DNA of 39,008 nucleotides from Actinomycetes bacterium. Lineage in GTDB: Bacteria; Actinomycetota; Thermoleophilia; Solirubrobacterales; Solirubrobacteraceae. Location: contig JAEXXR010000241.1 of NCBI GenBank assembly GCA_023405705.1, positions 1-39,008 on the forward strand, in the 5' to 3' direction. A program made the position numbers and the translations under genes. Position 1 is the first letter of the stretch. Every line of letters starts with the position of its first letter. The notes under the pieces are model-generated. The model was given only the letters and a program-made list of their open reading frames with translations. It had not been told where the DNA came from and searched no databases. Positions 32,041-39,008 of the stretch are shown piece by piece.

Positions 32041-32592
32041 CTACGACTGCGGCGCCCAACTGCTGACGACCCAGCCGGCGTCCAGCTGCTCCAGCTTGGC
32101 GAAGGTCACGTGGAGCGTCGGTGGCAGGCCGCGGTAGGTGTCGTCGCCGACGGTCTCCTCGCGCGTCACGATGACCCAGGAGCCTCTGGCGGCGCCAGCG
32201 CCTGGCGCGATCGAGACGACGGAGCCGGTGCTGGAGACGTTGGAGCGGCGGAGGGTGTCGTCGCGCTCGACGCGCGCGGCGGCGAGGAGCGCGGTCTGGC
32301 GGGCGCCATCGATCGAGCGGCGGGCGAGTTGACGCTGGCGCGCCGGGAGCGTCTCGGCCGTCCAGTTGATCGACAGCTCGGCGTAGCGCTCAAGTGCGGC
32401 CTCCGGCGTCGGTGCGGCGGCGACGACGTCTCGGTCGGGCGCCGGTCGAGCGCCGCGGCGCTCCTCAGGCGGCTGTCGCGGGTCGCCGTCGACCGTCGCG
32501 GTCGTGCGTGGCACGACGACGTACGGGTCGCCGCCGCAGCCGGCAAAGACGAGCGTGATGACGATGAGCGCGAGCGGCAGGCACCTGGGCAT
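32041..32592 (-). CDS. Lipoprotein of the conjugation operon
   Basis: The 183-residue protein starts at ATG 32592 after GAGGAGG. The N-terminus is a lipoprotein signal (LALIVITLVFAGCGG) with Cys19 in a FAGC lipobox. After a Pro/Arg-rich linker, residues 65-183 read as an NTF2-like fold: helices ALERYAELSINWTAETLPAR and RSIDGARQTALLAAARVERD, then strands (SWVIVTREET, PTLHVTFAKLEQLDAGWVVS). Gram-positive conjugation systems use NTF2-like channel proteins of the TcpC/VirB8 type, so this is a possible VirB8-like or assembly factor outside the membrane. It is the last gene of the secretion-channel operon, 10 bp after the wall hydrolase. Confidence 0.75.
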   Translation of the reverse strand: MPRCLPLALIVITLVFAGCGGDPYVVVPRTTATVDGDPRQPPEERRGARPAPDRDVVAAAPTPEAALERYAELSINWTAETLPARQRQLARRSIDGARQTALLAAARVERDDTLRRSNVSSTGSVVSIAPGAGAARGSWVIVTREETVGDDTYRGLPPTLHVTFAKLEQLDAGWVVSSWAPQS

Positions 32593-32602
32593 CGCGTCCT
32601 CC

Positions 32603-33694
32603 TCAGAGTCCGGGCCAGTGGCGCACGACGAACGAGTCGTTGGCGAGCTGGCCGGTGGTGTCGGTGCTCCAGCGCGGCCCGGATCCCGCCGGTATCGTCG
32701 CGCCGTAGTGGGCGGTGTTGAAGCTGATGCCGGCGACGATCGAGAAGACGTGGCCGTCGTTGGAGTACAGCGTCAGCCATCTGCCCGGGCCCGGCGCGCC
32801 CCACGTTCTCAGCTGGCCGGAGGTGCGCGGCCACTCGTCGAGCATGCCGGCGCGGTGCAGCGCGAAGCTCGTCGACGACGAGCAGTCGTAGGCGGACTGG
32901 ACGGTCTTCAGGCTCGCGCCGTGGCCGCCGCCGTAGACGTAGGGCTTCTCGTGAATCGTGTTGCCGGCGGCGATGTATCGCTTGATCTCGGGCGGCGCCT
33001 CCGCTGGCGCGGTCGCCGATCCGTCCGGCAGGACTCTGGCTCGCTGGCCGGGGCTGAGCTGCAGCGGACCGCCGTCGTCGGTCAGGCCGGCGCAGGCAGC
33101 GTCGACGTCGGCCGGCGCGACGTGCGCGACCGGCGTCGGCGTCTGGTCCAAGATGTTGCCGGTGCCCGGTCTTGCCGCGGGCGTGACGTCGACCGATCGT
33201 CGCCCCCACGCGTACTGGCTGACGCGCCCGCGCCAGTCGTAGACATCGACGATTCTGCCTCTGATCGCATCGCCCGTGTCGCCGGCGACGAAGGCGATGT
33301 CGTCGTCGCCGTGCGGATTCGGCTCGACGTGCACGTAGCTGCCGAGGTCGATGACGGACGGGTCGACGGCGACCACGAACGCCCGTCTGGCGGGGCGCAG
33401 GTCGATCCCAGCTGCCGTGACGCCTATGCCGTTGCCGTCAGCCCACGGCGGCCCGTAGGCCGTCGCGGTCCAGTCGCCTGAGCCCGCGGGGAAGCGAGGG
33501 CTGCCCGAAGGGCCGACGGCGCCTTGCTGGCATGCCTGCTGGACGCCGCCGAACACGCCGGCGAGCAGGATCAGCGGCAGCAGCACGAGCAGCAGCAGCC
33601 CTGCCAGACCAGCGAGGAGCATGGCGACGACGCGCCCGGCTCGACCGCCGCCGAGCACTGCGACGGCGGTGCGGGCTCTGAGCGGGCCGGGCAT
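32603..33694 (-). CDS. Membrane-anchored cell-wall hydrolase (3D plus NlpC/P60 domains)
   Basis: The protein has 363 residues: a membrane anchor (VVAMLLAGLAGLLLLVLLPLI, 22-42), a 3D domain with its three Asp (Asp111 in VDPSVIDLGS, Asp139 in AGDTGDAI, Asp150 in RIVDVYDW), a spacer, and an NlpC/P60 domain (about 235-363) with YVYGGGHG, nucleophile Cys271 in YDCSSSTSF and His315 in NDGHVFSIV. NlpC/P60 enzymes cut peptide cross-links in peptidoglycan; 3D domains occur in lytic transglycosylase-like proteins. Gram-positive transfer systems use such VirB1-like hydrolases to pass the wall. The start overlaps the virB4 stop by 1 nt (TGATG). Confidence 0.88.
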   Translation of the reverse strand: MPGPLRARTAVAVLGGGRAGRVVAMLLAGLAGLLLLVLLPLILLAGVFGGVQQACQQGAVGPSGSPRFPAGSGDWTATAYGPPWADGNGIGVTAAGIDLRPARRAFVVAVDPSVIDLGSYVHVEPNPHGDDDIAFVAGDTGDAIRGRIVDVYDWRGRVSQYAWGRRSVDVTPAARPGTGNILDQTPTPVAHVAPADVDAACAGLTDDGGPLQLSPGQRARVLPDGSATAPAEAPPEIKRYIAAGNTIHEKPYVYGGGHGASLKTVQSAYDCSSSTSFALHRAGMLDEWPRTSGQLRTWGAPGPGRWLTLYSNDGHVFSIVAGISFNTAHYGATIPAGSGPRWSTDTTGQLANDSFVVRHWPGL

Positions 33695-36381
33695 CAGGCG
33701 GCGCTCCCGGTCGCGATCAACTGCTCGCCGGAGGTCGGCGGGCGGTGGTCCGCGAGGTCGTAGATGGCGGCCCAGACGTCGCCGTCGTGCTCGGCGATCT
33801 TCTGCTCGCGCAGTGGGATGTCTCTGATCGGCTCGCTCGTGAAGGCCCAGTACTCGATCGGACCGAGCGGCAGCACGATCTTTCCGCGGCCGACGTCACC
33901 GTTGACCCAAAAGGCTTCTGAGTACGCTCCCTTGACCGTGCGCAGCTGGGAGATCAGCTGCTCCTCCTCGTCGGAGAGCGCGAGCTGTCTGCGCATCGCC
34001 TCGAGCTCTCTGAGGTGCTGGCCGAGGAAGATCTGCTGTGTCGAGTTCGCGACGAGCGCTCGTCCCTGCTCGTTGTCGAGGTCGGTCAGCTGCTGCGAGG
34101 CGACCAGCAGCGTGAGACCCAGTCTGCGCAGACGGCGGGCCAGGTCGTTTGCGTACTGCCCGAGCGCCCCGCGCACGAACGCCCAGAACTCGTCGCCGAC
34201 CAGGATCGAGCAGCCGGCGAGCAGCGGGGCGTCGGCCTGCGTGATCAGCCGCTGGTGGGCGGCGCGATGCCTGGCTGCGGCGCGGCGGACGAACTCGAGC
34301 GCGGTGAAGAGGACCGGCTGGATCACCGCCTCCGGGCAGCTCTCGGTGTCGAAGACGAGCAGCGGCGCGTCGGGCAGATGGGTCGACTCGCGATCGGCGA
34401 CATGGGCGTGAGCGCCGTCACCGACGAACTCGCGCAGTCGCTCGGCAAGGCTGCGCAGGACCCAGGCGATCTCGCTCGAGCCGCCGTCCTGCTCAGCCGC
34501 GGCGCGGTCCTGCAGCTCGTCGACGAGCAGCGACTCGCGCGGCACCAGCCCCTCGAGGTGGCTGCGCTGGTAGACGGCACGGATCGCCGGCCCGAGCTGC
34601 GCGCGCTCCAAGGTCGTGAGCCCCTCGCTGAGCATCGTCTCGTGCAGCGCGAGCAGGAAGGCGACCTTCTCCCGCGACACGCGGCCGACATCGTCGACGT
34701 CCCAGGGGTTGAGCGCGCAGCCGCCGTCGACGCCGACGTCGAAGTGCTGCGCGCCGTCGATCAGCTGCGTCAGGGTCCGGTAGCCGCCGCTGCGGTCGAT
34801 CACGAACCCGCGCGCGCCGAGCGCGATCGAGCGCGCCAGCAGCGCCTGGCAGGCGACGGTCTTCCCGGAGCCCGACCGGCCGGTGATCAGCGTCGATTGC
34901 GTCAGGTGCGCTCGCTCGCGCGGGTTCCACCGCTCCAGCGTGCGGCCGGGGCTCGCGAACGCGAACGGGATCCCCTCGGCCGAGCCGACGCTCGTCGACA
35001 TCAGCGGCGTCGAGTCGCCGATGTTCCGCGTCGCGTACTTGCGCGCGCGCTGCGCAACATCGTCCCCGAGCGGGAGGTTCGAGCGCCAAAGCTCCTGCTG
35101 CTGGAACTTGCCGGCGTCGATCCGGCAGTCGGACGCCGAGCTGAGGTGCTCGGCGACCTGATCGACGGCCTCACTGAGCGTGCCGACGTCTGGCTCCGGT
35201 CTGGCCGGAATGCGGACGCCGTGGTAGATCGAAAGCCGGAAGATCCCGGCGCGCTCGTGGCCCGACATCTCCGCCAGCAGTTGCTGCTGTTCGCGCTCGG
35301 CCTGGTAGGCGTCGAAGTCGGGCGCGCGGCCTTTGCCCTCACGGTCGCGATTGAGCATGAAGCGGCGGCGATAGGAGTGCTTGAGCCGTTGCCGCTCGCG
35401 ATGGCGGTCGAGCGCGTGCACGTGCACCGACAGGTGGTAGGGCTGCTGGCAGGCGACCATCGCCCCGAGCAGCCAGCCGAAGTGGGTTCCATCCGCGGTC
35501 GAGGCCGTGCAGATCGTCTGCTCGAGGTCGCGCTCGACGACCATGTGGCGCGCGTCCGAGAAGTCGATCGGACTGGCGGCAATCGCCTCCCTCAGCTTCA
35601 GCGCGACGGTCCGCGCCTCGTCCCGGTCGCGCTGCGCGTCGAGCTCGCCGAGCACCTCGGGACCGAGGGACGGCGTCGAGCGCCGGTCGGCGCTCGACGG
35701 GTTGAAACGACTCCACAGCAGCTCGACGACCTGCTCGCCGCTCAGCAGCCGGCTGCGGATCCCCATGGCGGACAGCTCGCCGCGGATCTGGTCGACGTGC
35801 GCCATCGAATCGCGCACCGCACGTCGGTGGGCGCGCTCGTCGCGGTCGAGCACCGGAACTGACCGTCCGAGCCGCTTGAGCTCATCGAGCAGCACCCTGC
35901 TCTGTCGGTGCGGCGGCAGGAACGGCACGATCACGTACGCGCCGAGGTCGACGGCGGCCTGTTCGTCGGCGTGCAGCCGGATCGACTGCTCCATCGCGGC
36001 ATAGATGCGCCAGCGGTCGAGCCCGCGCGCGTCGGTCGCCTCACGGTCGCGCGTCGGCGCCGGGCCTGCCCACGTCTCGACCTCGTCGCGGCAGCCGGCG
36101 AGCACGGCGTCGAGCCCGACCGGACGCGCCGCGACGTAGTACTGGAGCGACTGGTTCGGCTTCAGCCGTCCGGCCAGATGGCAGAACGACGCCGCCAGCT
36201 CGGAACGGGCGGTCTCCGACATCACGAGCGGGTTGGGCGGGAAGACGCGCAGCATCCGCACAAGCGCGCCGTCGCTGCGAACGACGAGGCCGGTCCGGAA
36301 GATGGCTTCGACGTCAAGCAGCTCGCCGGCCTCGCGCATCGAAGCGCGCGACGGCCCGGACGGTCTCAGCGTGAGTTCCAC
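33694..36381 (-). CDS. virB4: VirB4-type conjugation ATPase
   Basis: The 895-residue protein starts at GTG 36381, 5 nt after GGAGG. The N-terminal half carries the VirB4/CagE-type region (GALVRMLRVFPPNPLVMS, GAYVIVPFLPP, HFGWLLGAMVACQQPYHLSV). The motor has Walker A ITGRSGSGKTVACQ (about 498-511), GFVIDRSGGYRTL, LNPWD, Walker B SILVGDEFWAFV (about 722-733) and SQQLTDL with NSTQQIFLGQ. Length and order fit the family. It powers assembly and substrate transfer at the membrane. It overlaps the PrgI-like gene by 16 nt and the wall hydrolase by 1 nt. It is a typical mark of a Gram-positive type IV secretion system. Confidence 0.93.
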   Translation of the reverse strand: MELTLRPSGPSRASMREAGELLDVEAIFRTGLVVRSDGALVRMLRVFPPNPLVMSETARSELAASFCHLAGRLKPNQSLQYYVAARPVGLDAVLAGCRDEVETWAGPAPTRDREATDARGLDRWRIYAAMEQSIRLHADEQAAVDLGAYVIVPFLPPHRQSRVLLDELKRLGRSVPVLDRDERAHRRAVRDSMAHVDQIRGELSAMGIRSRLLSGEQVVELLWSRFNPSSADRRSTPSLGPEVLGELDAQRDRDEARTVALKLREAIAASPIDFSDARHMVVERDLEQTICTASTADGTHFGWLLGAMVACQQPYHLSVHVHALDRHRERQRLKHSYRRRFMLNRDREGKGRAPDFDAYQAEREQQQLLAEMSGHERAGIFRLSIYHGVRIPARPEPDVGTLSEAVDQVAEHLSSASDCRIDAGKFQQQELWRSNLPLGDDVAQRARKYATRNIGDSTPLMSTSVGSAEGIPFAFASPGRTLERWNPRERAHLTQSTLITGRSGSGKTVACQALLARSIALGARGFVIDRSGGYRTLTQLIDGAQHFDVGVDGGCALNPWDVDDVGRVSREKVAFLLALHETMLSEGLTTLERAQLGPAIRAVYQRSHLEGLVPRESLLVDELQDRAAAEQDGGSSEIAWVLRSLAERLREFVGDGAHAHVADRESTHLPDAPLLVFDTESCPEAVIQPVLFTALEFVRRAAARHRAAHQRLITQADAPLLAGCSILVGDEFWAFVRGALGQYANDLARRLRRLGLTLLVASQQLTDLDNEQGRALVANSTQQIFLGQHLRELEAMRRQLALSDEEEQLISQLRTVKGAYSEAFWVNGDVGRGKIVLPLGPIEYWAFTSEPIRDIPLREQKIAEHDGDVWAAIYDLADHRPPTSGEQLIATGSAA

Positions 36382-36749
36382 AATGCCTCCACATCGAGGT
36401 CAGGGGCGACGGCGGTCGAGGCCGCTCTCGCCGGCGCGGGGACGACGACGTAGCCCGCCGTCGCAGGGCCCGCACCGGGCAGGAAGATGTGGCTGCCGCG
36501 GCGCCAGCGCACCGCGGCAACGAGGTGCTGCCAGAGGTCGAACTCGGTCTGCGAGGCGACCCATGCCGCCATCGCAGGCACGCCGCCGACGTAGATCGCG
36601 CTGAACAGCGAGACGTACGGCCCGAACGGCGAGGCGTACATGCCCCACGTGACGCCGATCGCGACGCCGAGCACGATGCCGGCCCACTGGCCCAGCGTCA
36701 GCTCGCCGATCCGCAGCCGCGTCTCCAGGTGCTTGTAGGCGGTGTTCAC
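36366..36749 (-). CDS. PrgI-family (VirB3-like) membrane protein
   Basis: The 127-residue protein starts at GTG 36749, which overlaps the upstream stop (GTGA). After a short cytosolic start (YKHLETRLRIGELTLGQW) there are two membrane segments (AGIVLGVAIGVTWGMYAS and FSAIYVGGVPAMAAWVAS), then a soluble tail of about 60 residues (FDLWQHLVAAVRWRRGSHIF). PrgI/SCO-type proteins of this form lie directly before virB4 in Gram-positive conjugation operons and replace VirB3; this is the case here with a 16-nt overlap. It probably anchors VirB4 to the channel. Confidence 0.85.
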   Translation of the reverse strand: MNTAYKHLETRLRIGELTLGQWAGIVLGVAIGVTWGMYASPFGPYVSLFSAIYVGGVPAMAAWVASQTEFDLWQHLVAAVRWRRGSHIFLPGAGPATAGYVVVPAPARAASTAVAPDLDVEALWNSR

Positions 36750-38515
36750 GTCACACCGCCCGGCTTCTGCGAGTCGCCCGATGGTCTGGGAACCGGCATC
36801 GGCGGCCGGTCGGCGATCCGGGCCGAACCAGCGCTCGGCGGCGACCCCTCCGTTCCATGCTCGGACCGGTACAGCTCAAGCCCGCTCGCGAACGCGTGCG
36901 TCGGCGACGAGCCGACCGTCTTGAACGACTCGAACGCCTCCGGCGCGCCCTCCGCGCGAGCGGCGCCGATCGCCGACGCGCGCGTGACCGCCGCCATCGC
37001 TTCGTCGCGGTTGCGGCCCGCGGCGATGGCGCGGTCGTAGACGTTGCCGAGCTTGCTCGCGTTCCCGCTGCCGAGCCGCTGGAGTGCGTGGGCGACGTCA
37101 GCGTCGGTCTTGGACGCGGGCTGCCCGGGAGCACCGGCTCGCCGGCGATCCCGCTGCATCTCCCCTTCGAGTTCTCTGCGCCGCTCGTCGATCGGCTGCA
37201 GGCTCGCCGGCGCGCTCGAGGCGGCGACGACCGGCTCCAAGGCATCGTCGGTCTTCGCGGCCAGCTGAGGGTCAGGCGAAGGCGACGGCTGGGGCGGCGC
37301 GCCGGCGATTCCGTCCGTCGCAGGCGACGTCGGCGTCGGCCGCGGCTGAGTCCGCCCTGCGCTGGGCGTGGCCGCATCGGCGGCGGAAGCGGTCGCCGTC
37401 GATCCAACCCCACCCGCTCGGTGGTTTGGGGTCGCGGTGCCATCGCCGCCCGCACCGAGCTGCGCACCGATCTGACGAACCGCGAAGTACCGTGCCGCGA
37501 AGCCGAGCGTGCCGGCGCCGGCGAGACCGAGCATCGACGCCTTCGTCGCGAGCAGCGGCAGCCGGACGCAGAGCCAGAGCATCGCGACGCCCGTGAGCGG
37601 AGCGATCAACGCCTTGTCGAGAACGCCGCCGTCGCCTCTGAATGTGACGAAATCGTTGAAGACCGCGGCGAAGCTGGCGAAGCAGATCGCCCAGATCACC
37701 GGCCAAGCGAGCAGGCTGGTGAAGGCGCGGAAGGCGAGCGCGGACATCCAGGCCGTTCCCGGGAACGGCGCCAGGACGATCAGCAACGGTCCACCGACGA
37801 ACATCACGACGAGTGCGCTGGCGAGGACGATGTGCAGCGTGAAGAGGCCGAGCATCAGCAGGGTGCCGACGACCACCACGACGATGCTCGCGAGCAGCCC
37901 GACGGGCCCGCCCGTCAGCGAGATGCCGACGGCGGCGCCGAGCATGCGCGAGACGTCGTCGTGGACGGAGCGCGCGTGGATCAACTCGTAGGTGAGGCTG
38001 TTCACCAGCGCGATCGACGCGTCGAACGCCCACGGCCACGCGATGACGCCGAGCGCGGCAGCGATCCCACGCGCGAAGCCGGTGATCCCTTCGACGCCGC
38101 CGGCACCGCCTTCGAGGACGCCGGACAGCCAGAGGCGCAGGACCGCAGCGGTCATCACAAGGCTCAGCAGCGCGAACGCCGCCGCCGTGGTGGTCCGGTT
38201 CAGCTCGGCGACGTTGCTGCTGCTGAACGCTTCGGACGGCAGGTGCAGCTGCCAGGAGACAGCCGCCTCGGTGACCTTCGTCGGAATCCCGCCGAACAGC
38301 TCCTTGAGCACGAAGTCGAAGGACGACTTGACGCCGTCCTTGACGATCTCAGCGGGGTCCGGAAGTCCCAGGATCGCGTCTGCCCGCGCAGGGCTGACGA
38401 GCGCCTGCAGGACGAGCAGCGCGAGTGCAAGCGCGCCGCCGCAGAGCAGGATCCGCAGCGGCGCCCAGCGGGATCGGAGGGCGGCCAGGGCGTTCATGTC
38501 GATCGCCGCTCTCAC
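36746..38515 (-). CDS. TrbL/VirB6-like polytopic channel protein
   Basis: The protein has 589 residues from GTG 38515 (GTGA overlap with the upstream stop); ATG 38497 is the other likely start. A signal-like segment (ILLCGGALALALLVLQALV) is followed by about six membrane helices to residue 350 (FALLSLVMTAAVLRLWLSGV, SIVVVVVGTLLMLGLFTLHI, VLASALVVMFVGGPLLIVLA, LLAWPVIWAICFASFAAVF, LTGVAMLWLCVRLPLLAT). The remaining 240 residues are a Pro/Ala/Ser-rich cytosolic tail with helices (TDADVAHALQRLGSGNASKL). This is the order of TrbL/VirB6-type inner channel proteins of actinobacterial systems. It stands between the small pilin-like gene and prgI-virB4. Confidence 0.87.
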   Translation of the reverse strand: MRAAIDMNALAALRSRWAPLRILLCGGALALALLVLQALVSPARADAILGLPDPAEIVKDGVKSSFDFVLKELFGGIPTKVTEAAVSWQLHLPSEAFSSSNVAELNRTTTAAAFALLSLVMTAAVLRLWLSGVLEGGAGGVEGITGFARGIAAALGVIAWPWAFDASIALVNSLTYELIHARSVHDDVSRMLGAAVGISLTGGPVGLLASIVVVVVGTLLMLGLFTLHIVLASALVVMFVGGPLLIVLAPFPGTAWMSALAFRAFTSLLAWPVIWAICFASFAAVFNDFVTFRGDGGVLDKALIAPLTGVAMLWLCVRLPLLATKASMLGLAGAGTLGFAARYFAVRQIGAQLGAGGDGTATPNHRAGGVGSTATASAADAATPSAGRTQPRPTPTSPATDGIAGAPPQPSPSPDPQLAAKTDDALEPVVAASSAPASLQPIDERRRELEGEMQRDRRRAGAPGQPASKTDADVAHALQRLGSGNASKLGNVYDRAIAAGRNRDEAMAAVTRASAIGAARAEGAPEAFESFKTVGSSPTHAFASGLELYRSEHGTEGSPPSAGSARIADRPPMPVPRPSGDSQKPGGVT

Positions 38516-38868
38516 GCCACGATGCCCTTGACGCTGCCGAGCAGCGCGAGGATGCCCAGCGCGGTGATGACGATCTGGAGGCCGCGGCGCGAGCCGAAAG
38601 CCATCGCGACGCCGCCGCCGATCGCCGCCAGCGGCGTCGCCGCGGCCGCGGCGACCAGACACGGCGTCACAAGGGCGTCGCATGTCTGGACGAAGCCCTC
38701 CAAGCCGCCGGCGTTCGCGGGGATCCCGGCGGCACGACGGATGATCTGAGTCTGCGTGCTGCTGATAGCCAGGACCGCGGCTGCCGCGGCTGCGGCGGCG
38801 GCCGCGGCGATCGCGCGCAATGGCGCGTGGTCGATGCGGGTTGAGAGGTGCACGGTCGCTCCCTTCAC
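38512..38868 (-). CDS. Small two-helix membrane protein, VirB2/TrbC-like
   Basis: The protein has 118 residues: an Ala-rich first hydrophobic segment (residues 18-35), a loop with two Cys (FVQTCDALVTPCLVAAAAA), and further hydrophobic segments (ATPLAAIGGGVAMAFG, LQIVITALGILALLGSV). Small proteins of this form just before the VirB6-like gene are VirB2/TrbC-type subunits. GTG 38868 overlaps the preceding stop (GTGA); a second GTG at 38853 has AAGGGAG 5 nt upstream and may be the real start. Whether it forms a pilus is unknown. Confidence 0.75.
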   Translation of the reverse strand: MKGATVHLSTRIDHAPLRAIAAAAAAAAAAAVLAISSTQTQIIRRAAGIPANAGGLEGFVQTCDALVTPCLVAAAAATPLAAIGGGVAMAFGSRRGLQIVITALGILALLGSVKGIVA

Positions 38869-39008
38869 TCGATGCCGAACTCGCGGGCGTCGGGTGAGGT
38901 GGCGCGCGCCGAGCCCGCGGCGCCCGCCGCCGGCGTGCTCGACGGACTGGCCGACCGCGTCACGGTCGATGCGCTCGACGGCGTCGCAGGCGGGGCTGAG
39001 TGCGCAGG
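38865..39008 (-). CDS. C-terminal end of an upstream transfer-operon protein (partial)
   Basis: The minus-strand frame is open from the window edge to a TGA at 38865-38867 that overlaps the next start (GTGA). The 47 residues are a Ser/Ala/Thr/Pro-rich low-complexity tail ending DAREFGIE. Third positions are almost all G or C. It is the tail of another gene of the secretion-channel operon; its body lies outside the window and cannot be identified. Confidence 0.65.
   Translation of the reverse strand, partial: PAHSAPPATPSSASTVTRSASPSSTPAAGAAGSARATSPDAREFGIE

Noticed and set aside
1..39008. Insertion sequences, integrase, attachment sites
   Set aside because: No DDE or tyrosine/serine recombinase motifs and no long flanking direct repeats were seen in either strand.

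Overview
The window is a very GC-rich stretch with actinobacterial-style genes: strong GGAGG-type ribosome sites, many GTG starts, and long chains of genes joined by ATGA or GTGA overlaps. The secreted proteins with Arg/Val-rich Ig-like tails resemble those of Thermoleophilia such as Conexibacter or Solirubrobacter; that assignment is inference. The gene content is that of a conjugative element (plasmid or ICE). No integrase, transposase, tRNA, rRNA or CRISPR array was seen, so plasmid versus integrated state is open.

Layout. (1) 1-168 is the 3' end of a plus-strand gene cut by the edge. (2) 426-5106, minus strand, is a three-gene secretion operon: a subtilisin-like protein whose nucleophile Ser is replaced by Thr, then two Ig-like secreted proteins. 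(3) 5248-7447, minus, holds small accessory genes, including a helix-turn-helix gene and a possible RelE/ParE-like gene behind a perfect 24-bp palindrome. (4) 7523-22937, minus, is the DNA-processing and maintenance block: Fe-S PD-(D/E)XK nuclease, Bet/RecT annealase, ParB, SNF2-type helicase, HExxH/vWA protein, MoxR-type AAA ATPase, UvrD helicase, two degenerate response regulators, a RepB/AEP-type primase and small DNA-binding proteins. (5) 22938-23549 is a 0.6-kb noncoding divergent region with clustered GCGACCG repeats and a G10 run. (6) 23550-29143, plus, is the coupling operon: MinD/TadZ-like protein, SpoIIM-like membrane protein, a membrane-anchored coupling-protein N-terminal part, and a VirD4 ATPase fused to a replication-relaxation domain. 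(7) 29136-30611, minus, holds small regulators and unknown proteins. (8) 30843-31986, plus, holds two small exported proteins. (9) 32041-39008, minus, is the type IV secretion channel: TrbL/VirB6-like, small VirB2-like, PrgI/VirB3-like, VirB4, a 3D-NlpC/P60 wall hydrolase and a lipoprotein.

Reading them together: the primase, ParB and ATPases would replicate and maintain the element; nuclease plus annealase would handle recombination; the fused VirD4 protein would bring processed DNA to the VirB4-powered channel; and the hydrolase would open the wall. No classical MOB relaxase is visible, so the replication-relaxation domain fused to VirD4 is the best candidate for a DNA-processing partner. 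The most unusual points are that fusion, the separate membrane part of the coupling protein, the SNF2/vWA/MoxR/UvrD block with kinase-less degenerate receivers, the repeat-rich divergent region, and the Ser-to-Thr pseudo-subtilase.
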